Positions 54,975 to 64,000 of a DNA stretch of 64,000 bases are shown piece after piece. Numbering within the stretch: the stretch's first letter is position 1; the number at the start of each line of letters is the position of its first letter. The notes under the pieces were generated by a model. It searched no databases. It worked only from the letters and a program-made list of their open reading frames with translations, and was not told the DNA's origin. Where the stretch lies: assembly GCF_000143415.4 (NCBI RefSeq), contig NW_003314322.1, forward strand, positions 561,213-625,212, read 5' to 3'. The position numbers and the translations under genes are program-made. The stretch comes from Selaginella moellendorffii. Its lineage: Eukaryota > Streptophyta > Lycopodiopsida > Selaginellales > Selaginellaceae.

Positions 54975-56291
54975 AACAAAAAAAGAAAAGAAAAGCCAGA
55001 GAGTTCTAAGAAAGAAAAGCGAGACTGTAGTGTAGGTACCTTCAAACCTCGGAAGGGTCTCGGTGAGAGCTGCCAGTTTTTTCTCGCTCGATTCCTTCAC
55101 GGACCAAAAGCATGATGTAAGAACTTACGATCAGAAGAAAACGAAAAATAAAAAGAAAAACGAAAGCTTACGTTTAGAGTAAATCCACCACCTTGTTGAT
55201 TCTTTCGGTGGATCTTCCTCCGTTTTGTCTGTGTGTTTTTGCTTCTTTTCCTTTTTTCTCGTCCTATGTGTAGTGTAAGTGTTCCAGAGCGAAAGAGCGC
55301 TTGGATCCAAGCGAGTATGTCCAAATACTTTTCTCCTGTTGTTGAGCTTGGCAGAGCATTTATCCAAATCGCTGCTGCTGTTGCTGTTCACGGCCCTCCA
55401 GACTGCTGCTTAAAATCCCAGTGCTTCAGATTCCTGGTGTTTAGTTTGGAGCATTTTGGCTGTGTCGCTTAGCGCCGAAGTATTTCATCGCGGATGATTC
55501 TCTGTTGGCGTCGTCGAGAGATGGCCAAAAGAGCGTGGGGAATTTCCTGTAAGAGTTAGACAGGACATAGCTAGCAATCAGGAGAACAGGGAGTAAAGGA
55601 AGAAAAGAGAAATCACCCTCTTTGCGAAGCAAGATGAAAAAACATCGCTGTATAATTAAAGCTGCCGCAACAAACTCACAGTACTCCACCCCAAGACACA
55701 CAAAACGCGTGAAACACCTATCCCTCCACATGCTGCTGGTGAGCGAAACAAGCAAACAGGCAGGCTAGCCCCTCGGTTAAACTTCAGGCTTCTCAGGCTT
55801 GACACAATCACGGACGACTCGACTCGGACTCTCTTGCTGACTTCCAACACGGAGGACTAGCGCAAAAGTCATAGATACCTGGATTTATATATACAAGACG
55901 TACATGTGGGAGGAGCGGCGAAGAGCGTCGAAGGTTCTAAACAACTTGTGCTCGCGGTCGTGTCCCTGAGTGAAAGGAAAGGAAAGCAAACAGCCTTGAA
56001 TGGCGATGAGAAAGATCAGCTACGAAAAGCAAAAAGATCACAGAAACTTACAACGTCCGAGAAGTCCGAGAAGTCGCTGTTTGTGTCCACACGACATGAG
56101 ATGCGCTTGTTGGGAGTTTTGTTACTGCTGGTGTTGATAGAGTAGTCACTAAGGAGACGTGAAGAGGCGGAGTTCTTGCGTAGATGGATGGATCAGCTGC
56201 TCTAGTTTCCTGTCAATGGACCTATAGCTAAAAACCCGAAAGTTCCTTCTGTACCGTAGAGGACTACGTTGGCGGCTGGGGCAGCGTCAAA
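54975..56291. other. Intergenic; possible extra exon of the minus-strand gene
   Basis: Mostly non-coding. The minus strand at about 56059-56155 reads NTSSNKTPNKRISCRVDTNS, in a good frame with a donor-like GTTGTAAG after it, and may be a 3' exon of the gene at 56.3-57.2 kb. The stretch 55450-55900 on the minus strand has no family features. Trailer sequence of the SUKH gene is expected near 55000. Confidence 0.35.
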
Positions 56292-57173
56292 TCAAGTCGC
56301 CACTTGCTGGTCCAGATTGAGGATCCTTTTGAGGTCTTTGGTGGCAAATGCGGCGTCCCAGCAGTTGCATGGCGCTTGCGGCGATGGCGACGCCAAGTTA
56401 CTGCCCGCAACGTCGATATCTTCCGAGGGCGATCCGCCACTGTTGCTGAAGGCCACCTCCATCGAGAGAGATCGCACGGGAACCGAGAACTTTGGAAATG
56501 GCAGTGAGCTTGGGGGTGGGGACTTTGAGTAGGCCGGACCAGCCCACTTCTCGTCCTCAAACTCTGCTTTTGCTGCCGGGTTCTTCGCATCGATCGGCGA
56601 GCTCAAAGATCTGTTGAGGCAAGGCGCGACGTTGGCAGCACCGCAAGCTACTTGTTGCTTCCTGTAAGATCCCATCGCCTTGTCATACCTTGTGGACGTA
56701 GAAAACGCCTTCTTTGAGCCACTTACGAGCTTCTTCGTCTCTGTGTTACCGTTGGCCTTGACTATAGTCACCTCGACACTGTTCTCTTCGTCCGCGGCAG
56801 CGTGGATCTTCCGGTTCCGCTGGGAAGTTCCAGTCAGAGCGTTGTTCCTATCGTGTTGCTGTTGGGCAGCTCCAGGGAAATCGGCCTTTGCTCCGGTACA
56901 GGCGGAAGAAGGGTGGTGAAACAAACTGGATGGGAGGGACGAAGAGCGAGACAAAACAGTAACTGGCGGCGTCCCTGGAAGAGATTGCGGCTGGCGCTCA
57001 TAGCGGTGGAAGCAATGCGGAGACCATGGGGCGTGGCAAGGATGAGGAGGCGGCGGAGAAGAAGACCACTGGATGAGCGAGGATGGATCCCTCGTCTTCC
57101 TCGACCTGGAAAGGATTTGGCTTACCCCAGACATGGAACGATCATCCTCTGGCGCCCGGAGGAGGAATTCCAT
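56292..57173 (-). CDS. Protein with PNRC-like SPPPSSLPxPKF motif
   Basis: Long minus-strand frame, ATG at 57173 (MEFLLRAPEDDRSMSGVSQI). It is Pro/Ser-rich first, then GAKADFPGAAQQQHDRNNAL, SVEVTIVKANGNTETKKL and KWAGPAYSKSPPPSSLPFPK followed by FSVPVRSLSMEV. Plant proteins with a (W)AGPAxSxSPxPSSLPxPxF motif form a family related to proline-rich nuclear receptor coactivator motifs, implicated in mRNA decapping factor binding. The remainder is low complexity. A frame open further upstream has no ATG. The TGA at 56292-56294 follows NLDQQVAT, and an additional 3' exon is possible. Moderately confident that it is a real gene, less so in its exact 3' end. Confidence 0.6.
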   Translation of the reverse strand: MEFLLRAPEDDRSMSGVSQILSRSRKTRDPSSLIQWSSSPPPPHPCHAPWSPHCFHRYERQPQSLPGTPPVTVLSRSSSLPSSLFHHPSSACTGAKADFPGAAQQQHDRNNALTGTSQRNRKIHAAADEENSVEVTIVKANGNTETKKLVSGSKKAFSTSTRYDKAMGSYRKQQVACGAANVAPCLNRSLSSPIDAKNPAAKAEFEDEKWAGPAYSKSPPPSSLPFPKFSVPVRSLSMEVAFSNSGGSPSEDIDVAGSNLASPSPQAPCNCWDAAFATKDLKRILNLDQQVAT

Positions 57174-57644
57174 GGAATCGCGACATGCGGGCGAAGCGCG
57201 CTCGAGCGATGAGGGATTTCGGAGAAAGAATGCGGCACTGGCAAAGATTGCGAAGGAGGAGGCCAACTATCGCAAGAATCGCGAGGAGGAGCGCGAGGAG
57301 AGATCGAAATGCGGCACCTGTGATTACGAGGACGCGCGGTGAATCGGCGCCTTCGATCGATCGCCCCGTCTGTCCGCCCTGCCTGGCTGCCCTAGTTCTA
57401 GACAAAGAAGATGAAGCAAAAGAGTGATTTTGGCCGGTAACTTTATCAAAGGCCTTCGCTTCCCCAGAGGGTAAAATTACGTTTACGCGAATCCCAGTCA
57501 GCATCACTTTGCAACATATCTCCATGCATCACTTGCCAATATGATTGGAGGAATCTCTCTCTCGTCTCTTTCACATTTTACTCTTTCCTACCCCGCATTT
57601 TAAACTTGCCCAGAGAATTAGGGCTCTTATTTTAGGGTTTTTGT

Positions 57645-60106
57645 ATGGGGAGATCGCGCGCGGCATCTGCGGTCGAGGACGAGGCCGGATGGCAGAGGTG
57701 AGATTGTCAGACGCTGTGGATGGATTGATTGTGGACTGTTTCATAGATCCAAGCGGCGGCGGTATGCTCCCGAGAGTTTGGAAACTCCAACTCCAGGTAC
57801 TTTACAGCAAATTTCTGTGGAAGGAGTGAAGCTGAGCTGAGCTGGTGCGCAATGCAGGATCGAGCGAGGCAAAGCGAGCGGCTTATCACTGCAATTACTG
57901 CAACAAGGATGTGTCGGGGATGATCAGGATAAAATGTGCCAAGTGTGCTGATTTTGATCTGTGCATCGAATGCTTCTCTGTCGGTGTGGAGATTTCGACG
58001 CACAAGAGCAATCATCCTTACAGAGTCATTGTGAGTGTTTTTTTTCTTACGTTTCTTCGTCGTTCTCACGGATGACTCTTTTGTCAGGACAATCTCTCAT
58101 TTCCTCTCATTCACCCGGACTGGAACGCGGACGAGGAGATTTTACTTTTGGAAGTAAGACTTTGGAGACTAGAACTGTAAACCACTGGACTCACGCGTAT
58201 CATGGCAGGGAATCGAAATGTATGGATTGGGAAATTGGGCAGAGGTTGCCGAGCACGTTGGTACAAAGAACAAGACACGATGTTATGAGCACTATATGAC
58301 GGAGTACATGAAATCTGTTTGCTCGCCTCTTCCGGTATGCCAGTTCCTCTGATCCTCTGGTATTTTTCTAAATTTTTTTGTTTGCAGGACATGTCTAATG
58401 TTGCTGGGAAAACGAAGGCCGAGCTCTTAGCGCTAGCCAAAGCTTATACGGAAGGAAAGAAAAGTACGTATTGTGGTTTTATAATGCTCGGGGTGATTTC
58501 TTACTTTGAAACTCTGCAGACTTGCTGCCTTATCCAGACGGATCAACTCCAAGAACAGTGAAGCAGGAGGCCACTATCTCCCCTTCGAGAATCAAGTGCT
58601 GTTTTTTCATGACTTTTTTCACCTCTGAGTTTGTATAATTTGCAGGGTCGAGGATACTAAAACTGAACCTCTTGAAAGATCCCCAACGCGTGTTTCATCA
58701 GGTTGGTCATACTCGATCTAGAACTACAACTTATACTTGGTGACATGAATTTAGGCCTGAAAGCGGGGGCTAAGAAAGAAGTGGAGGATACCGAGGGGCA
58801 ATTAAATGAGTCTCTCCCAAGTAACCCGGTCTCTGCTGGTAAAAAGTCCGCAGGGTCTCAAGTAAAGGAAGCACCGGACACTGCAAATGGAGCAAATCCT
58901 ACGCTTGAAGGTAAGTCGCTCTGTTCGAGCAGTTTCAGTTCCTTATTATGATGTTTAGATGGAGGTCAAAGCACTCGTAGTTTGGGGAACAAGAAGCCGA
59001 AACCAGCACAGGACGAAACTAAACCCAGTCTTGCGACAACGGATACAACCGGCTACAATGCCAAGAGACAGGAGTTTGATCCAGAATACGATAACGATGC
59101 AGAGCTCCCACTGGCAGAAATGGAGTTTAAAGACATCGATACAGATGCTGATCGCGAGCTCAAATTGCAAATGCTGCATATTTATCTTGCAAGGTATTGT
59201 TTCTAAGAAGTTTACGTAAGTGTTTCATCTCTGAACCATGCAGGCTTGAAGAAAGAAAACGGCGGAAGGATTTCATACTTGAAAGAGGGCTACTAAATGT
59301 GAAGCGCCAGCAGGCATTAGACAGGAAGAAGACCAAGGAGGAAAAAGAACTGATTCAAAGAAGTCGGGTGTTTCTTCGCTATCATTCATCAGAAGAACAT
59401 GAGGCACTTCTTGCAGGGCTTACTGCTGAGATCAAGATTCGACAGCGTATAGAAGAACTACAAGTGAGTTAAATCTTGTGACCTGAAGTTTCATCCCTAC
59501 GTTTTTGCAGGAATATCGCAGTGCTGGCTGTCATACTTTGGCCGAAGGAGAGTATTACGCGATGGACAAGAGAAAGCGCAGTGCCGAGGCCAACCTCAGA
59601 AAGGGAAGAGACGCACTGAACAGCAAGATGACTAACAGATCAAATCGTGCAATAAATAGAGACGGCGCGGAGCCGTCCTCCTCAGGCACCCGTGACATGC
59701 AAAGGTATCGAAGCGGAGCCAACAACATATCGAAACTTCCGTCGGTGGGAGTTAAAACAACGAAGAAAAGTTCGAGCTTCAGTCCACTGGACCTGGCTGG
59801 CTTTCCGGGGATTGATCTCCTGTCAAGCACGGTAAAGTTCGCCTTCGCTTCACTCGACGTGCTTCTAATCTGGCTGCTCGTTTGTTACAGGAGCAAGACC
59901 TGTGCTCTCAGTTAAGACTATTACCAGCGCATTATCTAAAGATGAAAGAGGTTCTTATGCTAGAGAATGTTGAAAAGGGGGGCCTGAGGCGCGACGATGC
60001 ATGCCACCTGTTCAAGGTTGATGCGGCCAAGACGGAGCGTGTGTTTGATTTCTTATGGAAGATGGGTTGGATTGAGGCGTCCAACGATATTCTTCCCAGT
60101 TTATAA
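57645..60106 (+). CDS. ADA2: ADA2 transcriptional adaptor (SAGA/HAT complex)
   Basis: Starts MGRSRAASAVEDEAGWQR at 57645. A 49-bp intron (57698-57746) leads to SKRRRYAPESLETPTPG, then SSEAKRAAYHCNYCNKDVSG, where the ZZ zinc finger begins (RIKCAKCADFDLCIECFSVG). The SANT/Myb domain has NADEEILLLEGIEMYGLGNW and EVAEHVGTKNKTRCYEHYM. Further parts are ELPLAEMEFKDIDTDADREL, LEERKRRKDFILERGLLN and LLAGLTAEIKIRQRIEELQE, and a C-terminal SWIRM domain (SQLRLLPAHYLKMKEVLMLE...FDFLWKMGWIEA). Plant ADA2 anchors the GCN5 acetyltransferase in the SAGA-type module. Stop TAA at 60104-60106. The MGRSR start and full domain order make this a firm call. Confidence 0.93.
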
Positions 60107-60150
60107 AGAGGAAAGCGTGGTGGTTAGCGCCCTCCCTCGATTTGCAAGCA

Positions 60151-61149
60151 ATGGCGCTCTCTTCTTCGGCTAGCTGTGGTATGGCTTTTGGTGCCAAGGC
60201 TGCGGCGCTCGGTGGTTCTGTTCGACGGGGTTCCAGGATATGTAGCAGTAGAGGGGGTTTTGGGCTTGCTGGTCTCCGCCAAGGTGGGCGGTCTCTATTC
60301 GGGCCGAGTCTCAAGGATTTTCTTCCATCGAATGGGAGTCGATTCATGGCCGCAACTTGGATCGACAATTCGTAAGCTCGCTCTCTTCGAAGTTCTGTCA
60401 TGCTGTGAAGTAATTTTTTGTGTTTTTCGATTGAGCAGGGCCCAGGTAGACGTGGAAGTTCCTCTTTCTGTCGCCTGGGATATGTGGAGTGACCGGGAGA
60501 GGATTAGTCGCTGGATGCCTTGGATTACTTCTGTCAAGGTGATCTAAAAGTTGTGTTTTTCTTTGTTCTAAGTGCCAACTTTGTTTAGGTACTCGAAGAT
60601 CAGCCTGAATTGTCACGCTGGACTCTAAGCACAGACTCCTTGGGTCAGAAATTCGAGTTCTCTTGGCTAGCACGCAATTTACAGGTAAAGTCTTGCTCTT
60701 TTTCTCTAGCTACAAGTGTTCTTTTTCTTGTTCTTCCAGCCGATTCACCACCAGAAGATACACTGGCGTTCGGTAGACGGACTTCCAAACCGGTATGCGT
60801 TAATTGAGGTCTAAGCTTTACGTTGGTTTGCTTCTTGTGCTATTAGAGGCACAGTCCGATTTTATCCCCGGGGACCGTCAGCTTGTCGAGTCGAGGCAAG
60901 AAAAGACTATCACAATTCTGTTTCGTGAGCTTACTATCGTCTGCCTTCGCAGCTTACAATCTCGTACGAGCTTCCTGAGGTTATCGGAATGGTTGCATCG
61001 GTAGGCGTCTCGATTTCTCTCTTTCTTGTGCCTGATCTTCTGCTGGTTTTCAGGCCCTTTCTCCCCTGGTGGAAGGCATCTTGAAAGCAGACTTGGATCG
61101 TTTCGCCAAACTCGCTCGCGAAACTGCACTGGAAGCAAAGAAAGGCTGA
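60151..61149 (+). CDS. Polyketide cyclase/START-like protein, plastid
   Basis: Six exons. MALSSSASCGMAFGAKAAAL...RGSRICSSRGGFGLAGL is a transit-like leader. The mature domain reads AQVDVEVPLSVAWDMWSDRE, RISRWMPWITSVK, LSRWTLSTDSLGQKFEFSWL, IHWRSVDGLPNRGTVRFYP, LTISYELPEVIGMVAS and LSPLVEGILKADLDRFAKLA, ending ALEAKKG with TGA at 61147-61149. This is the SRPBCC (cyclase/dehydrase) fold with one hydrophobic cavity, seen in plastid proteins of plants and cyanobacteria. The ligand is unknown. It lies 44 bp after the ADA2 stop, so the promoter must be short or overlap the ADA2 trailer. Confidence 0.82.
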
Positions 61150-61374
61150 ATTGGAGCTCTCACCCCCATTCGTTTGTTTCGACTTGTATCGAAGCATTGA
61201 TTAAACAGTGCCTTGTTCTTGTAGATTGTCACTGCCGAAATCATCGTTTCAAAGACTTCGAGAATTTCTCGAAGCTACAAAGAAGAAGTCTTGTCTAATG
61301 ATAGGTTCATAGAGAATATTCTCTACTGTTTCTTACTTTTGTGTTATAAACCTCTCCCCTCCCCTCCACGGGTC

Positions 61375-61862
61375 ATGGAGGGGGGCATCGGCAAGAAATT
61401 CTCGGCGGGCGCTAGAGAATGTACCATGTGTGGCGATGTTGGCTTCTCCACGGAGCTATTTCCCTGCGATGGATGCCAGAGACGATACCAGCACAGGTTG
61501 ATTCTAAGAGCTTTTTCCGTTGTCGGTGCTTGAGAGAGAGAGTTTTGCTTTCCAGATACTGCAGCGATCTCTATCCCAAGGATCCCAATCCAAGGCTCTG
61601 CAACTGGTGCTTGCACGAGAGGAAGAAGACGAGCTCGAATTTCATGGCTGATCATGGGATTTTCATGACCGGTCACAAGCGAAAGGTTCCCTCTTTCTCG
61701 AGTGATGGCACCGCTGCGCAATCGATCGATTCGGGGGTTTCCAGGCAAGGAAACAATCGGATTGTTGCGAATGGGAGGATCCAATCGCTCCCGCCGCGTT
61801 CTTGCAACCATGTCCGTGGCATTGCCAAGCGGTACAAGCTCCTCTCGCAGGTCTCTTGCTAA
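61375..61862 (+). CDS. Small PHD-type zinc-finger protein
   Basis: Two exons. MEGGIGKKFSAGARECTMCG, GDVGFSTELFPCDGCQRRYQ, HRYCSDLYPKDPNPRLCNWC and LHERKKTSSNF form one C4HC3-like zinc finger: CxxC, then a CDGC pair, HRYC and CNWC. Plant RING/FYVE/PHD proteins with CGDxGF...C..C..R.QH.YC..Y have this form. Outside the finger the tail is Ser/Arg-rich with SLPPRSCNHVRGIAKRYKLL. About 150 residues. It probably binds histone tails or other peptides; the exact target is unknown. A GT-AG intron splits the finger. Confidence 0.8.
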
Positions 61863-62138
61863 GAACTAAATAAAATATGAGGATCGAGATGATCGCAATC
61901 GATCCCAAATGTCCGGAGGATCAGATCAAAGATCCATGATTTCTCACGGAAAGAAAGATCGGATCAAACCAAACGGCGTGAACTTGACCAAGATTATATT
62001 TTTTGGACGTGGTCAAGTCATACAAAAGAATTACACTATGGTGGTTGTGGTTGTTTTTGATTTTTCCAGATGATCAAACGATCATAGTGTGGCGATTAGG
62101 GTTTTGGAGAGAAATATTTTGGGGATCCAGCTCCAGCG

Positions 62139-64000
62139 ATGGGATCCCGCGAGGAGGCGCTCGAGGCGGAGAATGGGCGCCTGGTGTCGGAGATGGCGTC
62201 GCTGAAGAAGAAGATAATGGTGGCGCTCAAGAAGCAGCAGGCGGAGCTCCAGGCGAAGATCCAGGCCGCGGAGCAGCGTGCCATGGCCGCGGAGGCTGCC
62301 GCGGCCATGAGCTGCACCAATTCCTCCTCGCCGGCGGCGAAATCTAGCAGCGAAGCAGCCAGGTCAGATGTAGAGGTCAATTCGTCCGCAATGCGGATGA
62401 GCGATGAGGTCTCCAATGGGGAAGCGCGGGAGGACGAGGTAGCTCGCGGTGAGATCGATCAGCTTCGCAGCGAGCTTTGTCAATGTACGTTGTGAGCCAG
62501 CATTGTATTGTATTGTTTGTTTGTTTGTTTGGTGCACTTATCGTGTACGGGCGCTGCCAGTGAAGGACGTGCTGGAAGACGAGCGCAACAGAAAGGCTAG
62601 TTTGAGCGGGCAGCTAGAGGAAAGTCGGCATCGTATTGAAGAGTTGTCAAAGGTATAGTCGATTCGATGAAAGGCTTCTTTGTACTGAATTTCATTATCT
62701 ACTAGGCTAACGAGAAGATGGAAGCTCAGCTTCTTTCCGCTGCTCAACAAGTTTCTGACACTTTCTCTCGAGTTGCTGAAATGCACGAGAAGATAGAAAC
62801 GCTATCCAAAGAACGAGATGTTCTTAAGCTTGCGAATGAAAGGCTGTCTGTGGAGCATGACAGGTAAATGCATTTCTTCCTCCAGATTGTGTTAGAGCTT
62901 TTTGTTTGCTAGGATGAGCAAGGAACTGCAGACTGCGAGTGAAGACGTCGCTTTGAAGGCCAAGGTATGATTCAAAGTAGTTCGGAAAGATGGAAAATAA
63001 TGTCTGTTTTTAAGCTTTGAAGGAAATGCAAGAAATGCTGGCTTCACATAAAGCAACGCAAGAAGGCCAGGAAGCTGCAATGGGCCACCTTATGCAGCAA
63101 ATGCAGGCGGTAAGCATTTTCTTGCATGTATAAATGACCAACCGTTAGTTCCTTACAGATCGAGGCATCGAGCCGTAAGGTACTTTGCTTCTTCTTTCAA
63201 GTTTTACGTTCTTTAACAACATCTTATAGGATCTAGAGAGCAGCACTGACGGAAAATCAACAGCTGAGATCATCGAAGATCAGAAGAAAACAATTGGACT
63301 CCTGGAAGAGGAGTTGGAGAAGTTCAAGGGTCAAATCTCGCTATCAAAGAACTCGAACGAGCTTTTGAGCCCGGGAAAAGAAGTTGATGGATTTTTACCG
63401 GATGGTCAGGTTGCAAGTTCTTCTGAAGAAGTTGCAAGTTATCAAGAAAGAATCAGCTTTCTTGAATCCGAGCTTAACGCGATACAATCGCAAATGCAGA
63501 AAATCTCGGAAGAACATCAACATGGTATGGCTCAGGATTTAACCTTCTTTCATTTTGCTGAGGTTTCAGTTTCAGCTATTGGCAGCCTCGAGAACCAGCT
63601 GAAGGAGCGTGACGACAAGTACGCTGAACTGGATCTAAAGTTTAACCGGCTGCAAAAGCGAGCAAAACAACGCATACAGGAGACACAAAAGGTAGGCACG
63701 ATTTTTCGACGAGGTGCTTAACATTGCAGGAGCTTGTAGGAAAAAGACGAGATTGCAATGCAGCTTTCGGAGGCTGTTGCAAAGCATGCTACTATGCAGG
63801 GTGACCTCGAGCGCTTCAGAGCACAGGCGGGCGATGCAATACGGGCATTGGACGGAGAAAGACAAAATCTTCGCAACTCTAACGCAAAGTAAGCAAGTTT
63901 GCATGGTAAACTTCCTAACATGGTTTGACAGACTTAAAGAGGAAATCGACGATGTCAAACATGCCCTTACTGCAAGAGATGAGAACCTTGAAGAGTTGCA
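62139..64000 (+). CDS. Long coiled-coil protein, golgin-like (partial)
   Basis: MGSREEALEAENGRLVSEMA is followed by spliced exons with continuous heptad-like sequence: KKKIMVALKKQQAELQAKIQ, QLEESRHRIEELSKANEKME, AAQQVSDTFSRVAEMHEKIE, RDVLKLANERLSVEHDRMSK, EMQEMLASHKATQEGQEAAM, TIGLLEEELEKFKGQISLSK, ISFLESELNAIQSQMQKISE and LDLKFNRLQKRAKQRIQETQ. The gene runs off the right edge. Long coiled coils of this type in plants include golgin candidates and GRIP-domain tethers, but the domain that would decide this is outside the window. Several introns of about 50-70 bp are visible. The start is the first ATG with good context. Confidence 0.72.

Overview
The window looks like nuclear DNA of a land plant, most likely a compact-genome lycophyte of the Selaginella type. 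Reasons: plant-specific families (zeaxanthin epoxidase with FHA domain, PPR, HECATE-like bHLH, neurochondrin, ADA2 with a MGRSR start, F-box), plastid transit-like N-termini, many GT-AG introns of only about 45-90 bp, short spacers, and several genes without recognisable relatives. The species assignment is inference; the plant origin is strongly supported.

Layout. 1-6.8 kb (minus strand): partial PPR gene, aldo-keto reductase, bHLH factor, multi-exon neurochondrin. 7.1-18.3 kb: an AT-rich, gene-poor block made of decayed retroelements. An old Ty3/gypsy element with recognisable LTRs spans 8.45-15.09 kb and carries later insertions, including a clean 1,124-bp solo LTR with a 5-bp target duplication. 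A second gypsy relic lies on the minus strand at about 16-18.3 kb. 18.8-23.2 kb: a wound-induced (WI12/SnoaL-like) gene, a broken relative of it, an undecoded stretch and a truncated cytochrome P450 relic, ending at a tRNA-Leu(AAG). 23.3-35.4 kb (plus strand): an orphan multi-pass membrane protein, a HAD phosphatase, a bacterial-type citramalate synthase with introns, the PIKfyve scaffold VAC14 and a proline iminopeptidase. 35.5-39.4 kb: a damaged zone with an AKR pseudogene, a copia-like primer-binding site, a 100-N gap flanked by inverted arms, a 229-bp tandem array, an AKR fragment and a nonsense-interrupted membrane/coiled-coil gene. 39.7-64 kb (mostly plus): CBS-pair protein, a glutathione-peroxidase homologue lacking two catalytic cysteines, acetylornithine aminotransferase, a Crinkler/RHS-like NTPase-nuclease gene, F-box protein, zeaxanthin epoxidase, SUKH-domain protein, a PNRC-motif protein (minus), ADA2, a START-like cyclase, a PHD-finger protein and a partial coiled-coil protein.

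No operon-like logic is expected. Loose themes are plastid metabolism (citramalate synthase, acetylornithine aminotransferase, zeaxanthin epoxidase, CBS pair and cyclase, all with plastid-like leaders) and endomembrane function (VAC14, coiled-coil protein). The strongest leads are the Crinkler/RHS-like gene (43.7-46.8 kb), the CimA-type citramalate synthase (26.5-29.5 kb) and the Ser-for-Cys GPX (40.8-41.7 kb). Splice sites were read by eye from GT/GC-AG signals and protein-family continuity; no RNA evidence was available.
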